From contig OY723242.1 in NCBI GenBank assembly GCA_963210315.1, forward strand, positions 124,001 through 188,000: a stretch of 64,000 nucleotides of DNA, written 5' to 3'. Within the stretch, counting starts at the first letter, position 1, and each line of letters starts with the position of its first letter. Origin of the DNA: Rhynchopus euleeides. Taxonomy: Eukaryota > Euglenozoa > Diplonemea > Diplonemida > Diplonemidae. Shown here one piece after another: positions 41,642 through 49,677 of the stretch. The position numbers and the translations under genes were made by a program. The notes under the pieces are model-generated. The model saw only the letters and a list, made by a program, of their open reading frames with translations, did no database searches and was not told the origin of the DNA.

Positions 41642-42958
41642 CTACTTCTCCTCTGCCGGAAGGTCCTTCGCCTTGGCCTCAAAGACTTCGAGGGCACGCG
41701 ACCAAACCTTCTCGCTGTCCTTCTCCAGATCCAAAAGAAGCGGCAGCAGCCCGGAAGAGAAGTCGTCGCTGCTCTCGCACGGCACGAGGGACGGCAGGTG
41801 GTCGATCGCAATCACGTCAAATGGAAGGCCGAGCTTCCCCTCCACCGGCCCGAAGGCGCCTGCCGTGTATGCGAATACGCCCTTCTTCTCCCCGTCGATC
41901 ACCACCTCGAGCCCAGCGCCTTCCTCGGTTGACTGGCGAACCTTCCCGGTGGCGCCCGCCTTCACGACAGACCCGAACCCTTCCACGCCCAGGTCACGGA
42001 GTGCCTTCACAGACGAGCCGATCTTCGGCAGTTCCGGCTCGATCACACGCTTTGTCGGCGACTTGAGGAAGGTGATCTCGTCATACACGGGCACGGGGTT
42101 CTTCGGGTTGTTGGGGTCGCAGGAAACGTCGACCATCAGCGACACGGTGCGTTGCTTCGCCAGCATCTCCTTCGTGAGGAACGCCGGCGTGGTCGACGTC
42201 GGGTCAAGGTAGATGCAGTTGACGAAGATGTCGACGGACAGGATCTCCTCGAAGGGGCCGCCCTTCTTGGTCTCCGCCAGGTCCCACTTCAGGATGTTGG
42301 ACTCGGGGACGCCGGCCTCGAGGGCCATCTCAACCGCACCGTTGCCGCAACGCCCCAGCGCGCCGATGATCATGATGCGGGGCTGGCGCCCCGTCGCCGC
42401 GATGCTCCTCTTGGCATGTGCGATGAACAAGTCCTTCTGCGGGTAGTAGAGGTTGCGGGGGAAGGTTGCGGCCGTCATTGCGGAGTTGCTGACGGACTGG
42501 TTCGCCCATGCGAGGATGCCGGCACCCATCCCGCAGAACCCTGCGCTGCGGCCGAAGGCGACCTTGCGGCGGCCAGCCTCGTCCTTCAGGAACTCGAGAT
42601 CATAGAGCTTGCCCCCGCCCTGGACGAAGTTGCGCATCACATCGACCCAGCCGTCCTGTTCCTTGAAGCAGTGTGCGAACATGATGTGGCGGTGGGGCAG
42701 CGAGCGCTTCCCATCGGGGAGTTCCTTGAGGCCAAGGACGATCGCGTCCTTCTCGACCTTGTCAGGGGTGTCCCAGGCCCCGCTGGGCACCAGCTGCGCC
42801 CCTGCAGCCTTGTAGTCTGCGTCGGGGAAGCACCGGTCAGGAAAGCTCTCGACCGTCAGCTTGTGTCCGGCCTCAATAAGGGTCTTTGCGTCCTTCGGTG
42901 TCAGGGCGGTGCGGCGTTCACCCTCCTTCGTCTCGTTGCGCATGTGGAAGTGCACCAT
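41642..42958 (-). CDS. LYS1: Saccharopine dehydrogenase (NAD+, L-lysine-forming)
   Basis: Start at the ATG 42958 (MVHFHMRNETKEGERRTALT), 438 residues, TAG stop. The N-terminal AlaDh/PNT-like domain has the substrate motif IMFAHCFKEQDGWVDVM and YDLEFLKDEAGRRKVAFG. The Rossmann part has IMIIGALGRCGNGAVEMA. The C-terminal signature IDHLPSLVPCESSDDFS is typical of fungal Lys1 (DNLPTLLPREAS in yeast). Lys1 splits saccharopine to lysine and 2-oxoglutarate, the last step of the alpha-aminoadipate pathway, or runs in reverse for lysine breakdown. It is longer than yeast Lys1 (about 370) by small insertions. The enzyme is probably cytosolic or peroxisomal. The bifunctional LKR/SDH fusion is excluded by length. 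Confidence 0.92.
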   Translation of the reverse strand: MVHFHMRNETKEGERRTALTPKDAKTLIEAGHKLTVESFPDRCFPDADYKAAGAQLVPSGAWDTPDKVEKDAIVLGLKELPDGKRSLPHRHIMFAHCFKEQDGWVDVMRNFVQGGGKLYDLEFLKDEAGRRKVAFGRSAGFCGMGAGILAWANQSVSNSAMTAATFPRNLYYPQKDLFIAHAKRSIAATGRQPRIMIIGALGRCGNGAVEMALEAGVPESNILKWDLAETKKGGPFEEILSVDIFVNCIYLDPTSTTPAFLTKEMLAKQRTVSLMVDVSCDPNNPKNPVPVYDEITFLKSPTKRVIEPELPKIGSSVKALRDLGVEGFGSVVKAGATGKVRQSTEEGAGLEVVIDGEKKGVFAYTAGAFGPVEGKLGLPFDVIAIDHLPSLVPCESSDDFSSGLLPLLLDLEKDSEKVWSRALEVFEAKAKDLPAEEK

Positions 42959-43852
42959 TGTGGAGGGTGAGTGTTGGGGGGGCGGGCTGTCAGAGGGGTG
43001 GTGGCTGTGAGCTGTGTGGGGAGGGTGTGCGCGGTGAGACATACCCAAAGACTATCTGTGCCCCCGCTGGATCGCAAAGTGGCACCAAAACGAGACAACA
43101 AACCAATTACTGGGGGGCAAATACTAGTTATGTCTTGGTATCAAGGTGGGGGGCAAATACTAGAGGGCCCCTCTATTATTCACCGTGCCAGCCGACGAAA
43201 ATGGGGGTTTTCGGACCCCCTCCACTATTTGGTTTTTGGGGGGTGGAAATTTCGCGCTCTTGAATGTTTGGCATCTGTGCGGCTCGGAGTGGGGTCATTT
43301 TGTAGGTCGACCACCTGATTTGATCCGAGTTTGGCGGGGCTGAGCGGTCTTACATGCCAAAAAAAATCCACGATTTGACAAATCAGCTGGGTCGATGTGT
43401 CAAACTTCATCTAGAAATGTGGGTCAGAGGAGAGGCTGATCCTCAGAGGCTGTGACTGGGGGCAGCGAACACCCCACCTACCCACCCAGCGGGACCCCCT
43501 CTTTGGGTGTTCCAAAACCCCGATATTCCGAACGTTTGGAATTTGTGCAGATCGTAGTGGGCCATGGTGGTAGAGGTGCCAAGCTTCACCCATGAAACCT
43601 GGGTCTGGTTCAGGGACTGGTCATGGGTGTCCAAAACCCCGTTCTTTTGAACGTTTGGGATCTGTGCGGATCGTGGTGGGGTCATTTTGGCTATGGGGTG
43701 CCTGTCTCCACCCATCCCTGCTGGCGCACAGCAGGGATGGGTGGAGACAGGCAGTAAGGCACAGAATGCTTCCCCAGTTGGCTAATTGCCGAACTAACAA
43801 TGAAAAGTATCACTGCGCTTTGTTCGGCACTTTTTGCTTTGGTTTCTTTTTT
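42959..43852. other. 5' flank of LYS1, dispersed repeats
   Basis: Three copies of the GATCGTGGTGGGGTCATTTT-type block lie here (near 43280, 43553, 43670). An inverted repeat CACCCATCCCTGCTG / CAGCAGGGATGGGTG sits at 43709-43745. No gene. Confidence 0.55.
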
Positions 43853-43861
43853 GTAGCCTCA

Positions 43862-43969
43862 GGGGGTCTTCGCTACGGGGTGATCGTCAGTGCATTTTGG
43901 TGCATTTCCTGTTGAATTGGCTGAAAAATGACGAAGATTGTCGAAGTTTGTCGACCAGCGAAGACCCCC
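43862..43969. mobile_element. MITE, copy 3, inside A1
   Basis: 108 bp with ends GGGGGTCTTCGCT / AGCGAAGACCCCC and TCA duplicated at 43859-43861 and 43970-43972. The A2 repeat of the same retrotransposon reads GCCTCATGCAATG without it, an exact empty site that proves a 3-bp target duplication. Confidence 0.93.
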
Positions 43970-44019
43970 TCATGCAATGAAGGAGGAAATGGAACACGGA
44001 GAAAGCAGGTCATTCGAGT

Positions 44020-44042
44020 TTACGGCACGCGTAGTGCCGTAA
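44020..44042. repeat. 23-bp palindrome in A1 (possible recombination core)
   Basis: TTACGGCAC and GTGCCGTAA are exact inverted 9-mers around the 5-base spacer GCGTA. The same 23 bases are in A2 at 49542-49564. Paired inverted arms around a short spacer are the usual form of a tyrosine recombinase core site. Confidence 0.55.
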
Positions 44043-44132
44043 TTGCAGAGCCACATCTCACCTCATCACAGGTCGAGGTGTGTGCGTTTCACCACAACTC
44101 TCACAACCTCTCCCAAACAACCAAACAACACA

Positions 44133-44969
44133 ATGCCGGACCGGAACGCAACCGTGATCATCGACCAGGCGTGGATCGATGTTCCGACCCCGGTTGTTCC
44201 GGGAAACGCAGCGGGGGTGGACGGCACCCCCGACTGCGTGTTTCCGGAGTGCGGGGCGCTGCACTCCGACGCGCACTCGTCTGTGTGTCGCATGTGTGGA
44301 AGGCGGACGACGAAGAGCTGCCTGAAGGCCTACATGGAGGGCACGGGGGATCAGACGGTCGAGAAGATGACCGACCAGTGGATGGAGCCACACTGGGTCT
44401 GCCCCCTCTGCGCGCTGTATCTCCACAATGGTGAGGCAACATGGACCCTCAAGGAGGAGGACGAGGGCGACGCCGATGCCAACATGAGTGACGCTACGCC
44501 CAAGGTGAGGGACCTCTGGGAGTTGATGAGGGGTGTGGATAACCCAAACACCAAGGCAATTCTGGAGGAGGTCTTGGATGATATGCAGAGGAAGGAGCGG
44601 CAGGCGAAGCTGGAACGCGAGGGGCTGACCGGCACCCGCATCACGGTGGTGGAGCAATGGCGCCACCGGATGCAGTCGCCAGCGCTGCACGCAATGGCCA
44701 TGAGGGCACTGCGTGATCGTTTCGGGAAGGGGGCGGACGATGCGGCTGCGGCAGCGACCGGGCCCCAGCACGAACTTCGGGTCGCGCTCTCCGTGTTGGA
44801 CATCCTGATCCCCATCGTGTCGACGAAGCCTGAGGCAGTGCAAGCTGCCCACAACCTCCTGGTCCGCTTGGAGGGGCTGCGCCTCCGGGAGTGGTACGGG
44901 CTCGCGGCGCAGCTGCACTGGGAGCGGCGGCTGGAGGGCATGCCGGCAAGCGCGCTGACGGAGCAACTA
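44133..44969 (+). pseudogene. Gag-like protein of element 2, 5' part
   Basis: Start at the ATG 44133 (MPDRNATVIIDQAW). It has the same zinc-binding pattern as element 1 Gag: CVFPECGALH, CRMCGRRTTKSC, WVCPLC. An acidic stretch and helical segments follow. At 44970 the frame runs into the T-run of an antisense retroposon and would stop at 45098. The remainder of gag resumes at 45491. Confidence 0.82.
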
Positions 44970-45490
44970 TTTTTTTTTTTTTTTTTTCATGTCGCTCCCG
45001 TTGGTCACTTCGCTGCTTTGAGTCAGCCACGTGGCGGAAGCCGGACCGCAGGGAGGGCGTTGCGCCCGTTGACGCCTCTCACTCCTCATGTGCCTTGAGT
45101 AGCTGCCAGGTGGGTCTGCTTTGAGGCGGGGAATCGCGTCAGGCCAAACAGCCACTGCGAGGACGTCTCCCCTAAAAGAAAAGAAAGAATGTGGGAAGGG
45201 GACGGGGGTGGGATGGGTGGGCAGCGCAAGCCGGAAGGAGCGCCTCCCATGGGGCGGAAGCTCACCCGACAGCATAAAATGCTGCGAAAACAACAAAAAA
45301 AGGGAAAATAAACCACGCACACCACAACATCAATAAAACCAAAGCCGTGCAGAAAGGGCCCCTCCGCATATATGAAACAGGGCACACAGCGGAAAAAGAG
45401 TTACCAGAGCTTGCTTTAGTTTCCCCTCGGAGGAGGGTAATCACAGGGGGCGCCACGTGAAGGCAGCAAGTTGGATTTTATCCCCCCTGG
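44970..45490 (-). mobile_element. 521-bp non-autonomous retroposon with ribozyme head and poly(A), inserted in gag
   Basis: Antisense to gag. On the minus strand it begins CAGGGGGGATAA (45490), carries an HDV-like ribozyme, then a block (TTTTTCCGCTGTGTGCCCT to TTATTGATGTTGTGGTGTG) shared with the insertion at 61593-62118. It ends in 18 A (44987-44970). A target duplication is not clear. Similar in size to the DUF4116 F insert (526 bp). No coding capacity. The architecture resembles RIME-type derivatives of LINEs. Confidence 0.8.
45409..45490 (-). ncRNA. HDV-like self-cleaving ribozyme (retroposon head)
   Basis: The minus-strand RNA from 45490 folds as the nested double pseudoknot of HDV. P1 is CAGGGGG with CCCCCUG (7 bp). 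P2 is CUUGCU with AGCAAG. P3 is GCC with GGC around the loop UUCACGU. P4 is CCCUC with GAGGG. The P4-P2 joint contains C-U-A-A, matching the catalytic C followed by N-A-A. Order and spacing are as in HDV. Predicted cleavage is just 5' of 45490, the 5' end of the retroposon. Known for R2, L1Tc and other LINE-type elements. Fold drawn by hand. Confidence 0.72.
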
Positions 45491-45699
45491 TGACGAGAGT
45501 GGGGCTATTCAGGTCGCTCCAGAGCCAAGCCCAGAGCGAGGGCGAGAAGGAGAAGGCCAACAACAAGCGGCGCCGCACCGAGGGCGCGTGGGACGAGGAG
45601 GAAGAGAGGCCAGTGGTGCCGAAGGGAGGTAAGGGGGGAAAGGGATCCAACAAGGGCTTCAACAAGGGCTTCAACAAGGGATCCAAGTGGGGCAAGTGA
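45491..45699 (+). pseudogene. Gag-like protein of element 2, 3' part
   Basis: In the gag frame: LFRSLQSQAQSEGEK, a Lys/Arg/Glu-rich stretch, then Gly-Lys-rich repeats (GFNKGFNKG) ending at TGA 45697-45699. It corresponds to the basic C-terminus of element 1 Gag. Confidence 0.8.
45636..45642 (+). promoter_or_regulatory. Candidate -1 frameshift site G_GGA_AAG (element 2)
   Basis: Gag codons GGG GGA AAG give G_GGA_AAG in phase, 54 bases before the end of the gag stop codon. The -1 frame is open from here through the RT. The same heptamer in the same phase is in element 1. Confidence 0.7.
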
Positions 45700-48600
45700 C
45701 AAGCCACACCTGCGCAGGGAGAGCCGGGGTTGTGCGGGCCGGCGACACCTCCCTCAGACACACCGCCACTGCACACACAGTCCACACTTCAAGGGGAACC
45801 AGCGGTGCCACAAGCTCAAGGGGAGCAGAATTCACGCATGCCGTGGCGAGTAAAAGCGCAAACCACACAGCCCAGTGCTCAAGGGGAGCCAGCGGCGCAT
45901 CAAGCTCAAGGGGAGCAGAACCCACGCACGCCGTGGCTAGTAAAAACGGAAATCACACAGCCCAGTGCTCAAGGGGAGCCAGCGGCGAAGCAAGCTCAAG
46001 GGGAGCAGAATCCACGCACGCCGTGGCTAGTAAATACGGAAATCACACAGCCCAGTGCTCAAGGGGAGCCAGCGGCGCATCAAGCTCAAGGGGAGCAGAA
46101 TCCACGCACGCCGTGGCTAGTAAAAACGGAAATCACACAGCCCAGTGCTCAAGGGGAGCCAGCGGCGCATCAAGCTCAAGGGGAGCAGAATCCACGCACG
46201 CCGTGGCTAGTAAAAACGCAAATCACACAGCCCAGTGCTCAAGGGGAGCCAGCGGCGAAGCAAGCTCAAGGGGAGCAGAAACCACGCACGCCGTGGATAG
46301 TAAAAACGAAAATCACACAGCCCAGTGCTCAAGGGGAGCCAGCGGCGAAGCAAGCTCAAGGGGAGCAGAATCCACGCACGCCGTGGCTAGTAAAAACGCA
46401 AATCACACAGCCCAGTGCTCAAGGGGAGCCAGCGGTGCATCAAGCTCAGGGGGAGCAGAATCCACGCACACCGTGGTTAGTAAGAATACAGCCCAGTGCT
46501 CAGGGGGAGCAAATGGCGCAGCAAGATCACGGGATGACGCCACACAGGCCGTGGCCGGTCACCAACACTGCTCGGAGAGAGCAGGCGACAGAGCGGGCCG
46601 GCCCAGCAGTGCAGCAGACGGGATCCCAGGGGCGGGACCCGACAGCGGAAGGCCACACAATCGAGTCGGGGCTGCAGCGGTGGCTGCGCAGGGGGCCAGC
46701 AACTCGAGGACGCCCGCGGATGTCAGAGACAGCAACCCTCCCGGACGGGACGAGGGGGGAAGTCGTGTCTGCAGCCAACGCCGTTCTGGACCGGGCACTC
46801 GCGAACTCCACATGGGACAACATCGCGTCGTGCTACCGGCGGTTCCAGGAGTTCCGTCAGGCCTGGGAGGCCGCCGAGGGACCCATCGACACGGGGACGG
46901 CGATCATCTTGTGGGTCTCCAAGAAGATGTCTGTCGACAACGTGCTGCCATCCTCGGGGCTGGCCTACAGCTACGCCGTGTCGTCCGCGCACCGCCACAT
47001 GCTGGAGGACACAGTGCACTCGCACAAGCTCGACGCGTTCAGACGGGGACTGAGGCGCATGGGGGCGGAGGTGCCCCGGACACAGGCGGTGCCGGCGACG
47101 AAGGCAGAAGTGGAGCAGGCGATGCGGGACGAGCGGGACCCCGAGGTGCGACTGGCACTGGGGCTGATGTGGCACGGGGCCGCAAGGTGCTCGGACGTGA
47201 AGAGTATTGCAACCCGAGAGGTGCGGGTGAAGAACGACGGGGTGGTATCTATAACCTGGAGGGGCACCAAGAACGACCCGTTCGCGAAGGGACAGACTAC
47301 AGGGGTGTGTTTGCCTACGCAGCTGAACGGTGTGCTGGGGAAGACGATGCGGAAGAACCGGGACGGCGGCCTGGTTCAAGGCGTGTCGTACAGCAAGGTG
47401 TCCCGGGCGGTAAAACGGGTGAACCCCGCGCTGACGCCACACAGTCTACGCAGGGGGGCAGTGCACCACCTGATTCACAAGGGGCTCGAGTTGCGAGCGG
47501 TGCAGAAGCTGACCCGCCACCGGACGACAGAGGGGCTGCTGCAGTACGCCCCACTGGCCGCGACTCGTCTCGTGGAGGAGACCGCGACTACATCACGCCA
47601 GCTCTAGCGGCGGGGCGCATCCCCAGGGCTCTTGGGGCGTTCCCGTCGTGCGCCGCCCACCTCGCCAAGCCGAGCAACTTCGAGGGTATCCTGAGGATGT
47701 GTGCCTACGCATACGACCCCGAGGGCGAGGGGGACGAGGCGTGCAGTGCTGGGCTGGACATCGGGTACGGCGGGGACTTCTCCGTGGAGGTGGAGGGAGC
47801 GCAGGTGCGACCGGAAGCCGAACGTGAGGGGGGGGTGCTGGCACCCATATCATCCAACAGGATGGCCCTCGACGCGGTCCGCAGCCTGGACCTCCACGGG
47901 GAGCTTGAAGATGTGCTGGACGTCATCACGTCACTCGACGCCTTCGAGAGCCTGCTGACGAAGCCGACAGGCGGCAGGATGGCGAGGGGCACCTCGCGGC
48001 ACATGCGGCAGCACGCGGACAAGCTGCTCGAATGGGAGGTGGTGGAGCCGATGCAGGGGGACCCCCAGATGACGATGCCGGCTTTCACAGTGGCAAAAAA
48101 GGCAGGGGATCTCCGGCTGGTGGTCGATGCACGAAAGCTGAACGCCGCGATGAGGCGCCCCCCTGAGATGCGGCTGCCGCGCATCAGGGACGTGATCGAC
48201 GCAGTGCTGAACGCAGATGCAGCCGTGATCGCGGATGGAGTATCATTTTTTTACCAGATACCCCTCGCGAAGCCGATCCGGAAGTACTTCGGCATGCGCC
48301 TGGGAGATGGCAGAGGCGGCACACTCGACTTGTGGCTGAAGGTGCTGTGCATGGGGTGGTCGTGGAGCCCATCGATAGCGCAGCGCATCTCGAGGGTTCT
48401 CGCAGGGCCGGGGAACGTCGCATGGGTGGACAACTACATCATCCTCGGGGGCAGCGAGGAGGAGGCGGCGAGGAGATACACCGAGTTCAAGCAGAGGTGT
48501 GCCTACGCGAGAGTCGAGCTGCACGAGGAGGCCGAGGGGCAACCCCAGAGACAGTTTGCGGCCTTCGGGCTGGAGTTCGACCTGCGGGGGCCGACGAAGA

Positions 48601-49313
48601 GGTTCCGCTCCTCGGAGAAATGGGTGGCGCAGCTGCTGGAGGCGGTGCATGTGCAGAACGTGTTGTCCGGGGAGGCAACACCCCGGGCATTCTTCAAGGT
48701 GACGGGGGCCATCGTGTGGTGGACGTACACACGAAGCCGTCATCTGTGCTACTCGCCAAACCTCATCGGGGCCATACGCAGCATCGCGCGGCATGTATCA
48801 ACGAACAACAACGCGTGGGACGAGCCCACCAGGATGCAGCCGAGTGCGGTCTGGGACGCGCGCGTATGTCTGCAGGCGATCGCGGAGAACCGGTGGGTGG
48901 ACCGGGAGGCTCCATACGACGAGGAGTGCACAGTGTGGACAGACGCGTCATCACGCGCGTGGGCGGCGCTTGCGGAGACCGGCGAGGTGGCGCAGGGGGC
49001 CTTCGGGGCCGGCGAAGCGTCAGCACACATTTACATCAAGGAGATGTGGGCCGCTGCACTGGGGGTGCGGTTGGCCTCCCGGCTGGGGCGCCGGCGGTGC
49101 AAGCTGCGACTGAAGGTCGACAACCTCCCGGTAGTGCGGAGCATCCTGAAGGGGCACTCTGGCAATTACGTCGCCAATAGGTGCCTGCAGGTGCTGTTCG
49201 ACGTCGCTGCAGCGGCGCAGCTGCAGGTGTTGCCCGAGTGGGTGCCGACCCACGAGCAGAAGGCCGATCCCTTCACGAGGGGTGCGCGGGGCGAGGTCGT
49301 CACCGATCTGTAA
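45642..49313 (+). CDS. Reverse transcriptase-RNase H (element 2), overlapping YR
   Basis: Open from the frameshift site to 49313 with no ATG at its head; about 1,220 codons. The first 640 overlap the recombinase frame and are Ser/Gly/Arg-rich. The RT follows: LVVDARKLNAAMRRP, motif A with IADGVSFFYQIPL, LCMGWSWSPSIAQR, motif C WVDN (48424-48435). The RNase H has VWTDASSRAWAAL, KEMWAAALG, LKVDNLPVVRSI and VPTHEQKADPFTRG. The N at the second position of the catalytic pair is shared with element 1. Intact, but its Gag partner frame is interrupted, so supply would need another copy. Confidence 0.85.
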   Translation, partial: GIQQGLQQGLQQGIQVGQVTSHTCAGRAGVVRAGDTSLRHTATAHTVHTSRGTSGATSSRGAEFTHAVASKSANHTAQCSRGASGASSSRGAEPTHAVASKNGNHTAQCSRGASGEASSRGAESTHAVASKYGNHTAQCSRGASGASSSRGAESTHAVASKNGNHTAQCSRGASGASSSRGAESTHAVASKNANHTAQCSRGASGEASSRGAETTHAVDSKNENHTAQCSRGASGEASSRGAESTHAVASKNANHTAQCSRGASGASSSGGAESTHTVVSKNTAQCSGGANGAARSRDDATQAVAGHQHCSERAGDRAGRPSSAADGIPGAGPDSGRPHNRVGAAAVAAQGASNSRTPADVRDSNPPGRDEGGSRVCSQRRSGPGTRELHMGQHRVVLPAVPGVPSGLGGRRGTHRHGDGDHLVGLQEDVCRQRAAILGAGLQLRRVVRAPPHAGGHSALAQARRVQTGTEAHGGGGAPDTGGAGDEGRSGAGDAGRAGPRGATGTGADVARGRKVLGREEYCNPRGAGEERRGGIYNLEGHQERPVREGTDYRGVFAYAAERCAGEDDAEEPGRRPGSRRVVQQGVPGGKTGEPRADATQSTQGGSAPPDSQGARVASGAEADPPPDDRGAAAVRPTGRDSSRGGDRDYITPALAAGRIPRALGAFPSCAAHLAKPSNFEGILRMCAYAYDPEGEGDEACSAGLDIGYGGDFSVEVEGAQVRPEAEREGGVLAPISSNRMALDAVRSLDLHGELEDVLDVITSLDAFESLLTKPTGGRMARGTSRHMRQHADKLLEWEVVEPMQGDPQMTMPAFTVAKKAGDLRLVVDARKLNAAMRRPPEMRLPRIRDVIDAVLNADAAVIADGVSFFYQIPLAKPIRKYFGMRLGDGRGGTLDLWLKVLCMGWSWSPSIAQRISRVLAGPGNVAWVDNYIILGGSEEEAARRYTEFKQRCAYARVELHEEAEGQPQRQFAAFGLEFDLRGPTKRFRSSEKWVAQLLEAVHVQNVLSGEATPRAFFKVTGAIVWWTYTRSRHLCYSPNLIGAIRSIARHVSTNNNAWDEPTRMQPSAVWDARVCLQAIAENRWVDREAPYDEECTVWTDASSRAWAALAETGEVAQGAFGAGEASAHIYIKEMWAAALGVRLASRLGRRRCKLRLKVDNLPVVRSILKGHSGNYVANRCLQVLFDVAAAAQLQVLPEWVPTHEQKADPFTRGARGEVVTDL
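45700..47607 (+). CDS. Tyrosine recombinase (element 2)
   Basis: In frame with gag after TGA-C; first ATG at 45838. The N-terminal 220 residues are eight or so 30-residue repeats (QPSAQGEPAAHQAQGEQ...). The recombinase domain has R in HGAARCSDVKS, K in RGTKNDPF, HSLRRGAVHH, LTRHRT and the Tyr in LLQYAP. Intact, stop at 47605-47607. Residues around WDNIASCYRRFQEFRQAW match the core-binding part of element 1. Confidence 0.88.
   Translation, partial: QATPAQGEPGLCGPATPPSDTPPLHTQSTLQGEPAVPQAQGEQNSRMPWRVKAQTTQPSAQGEPAAHQAQGEQNPRTPWLVKTEITQPSAQGEPAAKQAQGEQNPRTPWLVNTEITQPSAQGEPAAHQAQGEQNPRTPWLVKTEITQPSAQGEPAAHQAQGEQNPRTPWLVKTQITQPSAQGEPAAKQAQGEQKPRTPWIVKTKITQPSAQGEPAAKQAQGEQNPRTPWLVKTQITQPSAQGEPAVHQAQGEQNPRTPWLVRIQPSAQGEQMAQQDHGMTPHRPWPVTNTARREQATERAGPAVQQTGSQGRDPTAEGHTIESGLQRWLRRGPATRGRPRMSETATLPDGTRGEVVSAANAVLDRALANSTWDNIASCYRRFQEFRQAWEAAEGPIDTGTAIILWVSKKMSVDNVLPSSGLAYSYAVSSAHRHMLEDTVHSHKLDAFRRGLRRMGAEVPRTQAVPATKAEVEQAMRDERDPEVRLALGLMWHGAARCSDVKSIATREVRVKNDGVVSITWRGTKNDPFAKGQTTGVCLPTQLNGVLGKTMRKNRDGGLVQGVSYSKVSRAVKRVNPALTPHSLRRGAVHHLIHKGLELRAVQKLTRHRTTEGLLQYAPLAATRLVEETATTSRQL
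45781..46510 (+). repeat. 90-bp tandem repeats coding in two frames
   Basis: The word CCCAGTGCTCAAGGGGAGCC recurs every 90 bases from 45871 to 46411 (then after 81). Ninety is a multiple of three, so the recombinase frame and the RT frame both repeat with 30-residue periods and neither has a stop. Confidence 0.93.
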
Positions 49314-49677
49314 AGGGACCAGACGGAGCTGTGTGCCATGCTGGCGGCACGGGGCCATCTTAGCTGATGAGCGGAGCTCCTCAGTCCCTAGGGGTCCTAG
49401 GGGGTTGGGTGTGTGCGTTTCACCACAACCTCTCCCCTCCCCATTCCCCCGTGTTGAGTGACATGTGTCGATAGTGTTCCATTTTGTAGCCTCATGCAAT
49501 GAAGGAGGAAATGGAACACGGAGAAAGCAGGTCATTCGAGTTTACGGCACGCGTAGTGCCGTAATTGCAGAGCCACATCTCACCTCATCACAGGTCGAGG
49601 TGTGTGCGTTTCACCACAACCTCTCCCCTCCCCATTCCCCCGTGTTGAGTGACATGTGTCGATAGTGTTCCATTTTG
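49314..49677 (+). repeat. Right split repeats B1-A2-B2 of element 2
   Basis: B1 49409-49486 and B2 49601-49677 share TGTGTGCGTTTCACCACAAC through GATAGTGTTCCATTTTG. A2 (49487-49620) matches A1. A2 and B2 overlap by the TGTGTGCGTTTCACCACAAC segment. The 23-bp palindrome is at 49542-49564. The bases at 49314-49408 are 3' untranslated sequence. Confidence 0.88.

Larger units (their letters stand above)
43853..44098 (+). repeat. Split direct repeat A1 of element 2 (with MITE)
   Basis: TAGCCTCA, then the MITE, then TCATGCAATGAAGGAGG to GTTTCACCACAAC, matching A2 at 49487-49620. Confidence 0.88.
43853..49677 (+). mobile_element. Tyrosine-recombinase retrotransposon 2 (split direct repeats)
   Basis: Order on the plus strand: A1 (43853-44098, itself carrying a MITE), gag (44133-45699, interrupted by a 521-bp retroposon), YR (to 47607) inside the RT-RNase H frame (to 49313), B1 (49409-49486), A2 (49487-49620) and B2 (49601-49677). 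Same plan and same relative frames as element 1, with well-diverged proteins, so the layout is conserved by selection. The inserted retroposon and MITE show it is older than those insertions; its gag is broken. Confidence 0.87.

Noticed and set aside
42152-42970. 272-codon plus-strand frame opposite LYS1
   Set aside because: Shadow of the LYS1 gene; no domain and no conserved wording.
44970-45490. Clear target-site duplication of the gag insert
   Set aside because: TGACGGAG before the T-run and TGACGAGAG after the insert are only loosely alike; I do not claim a duplication.
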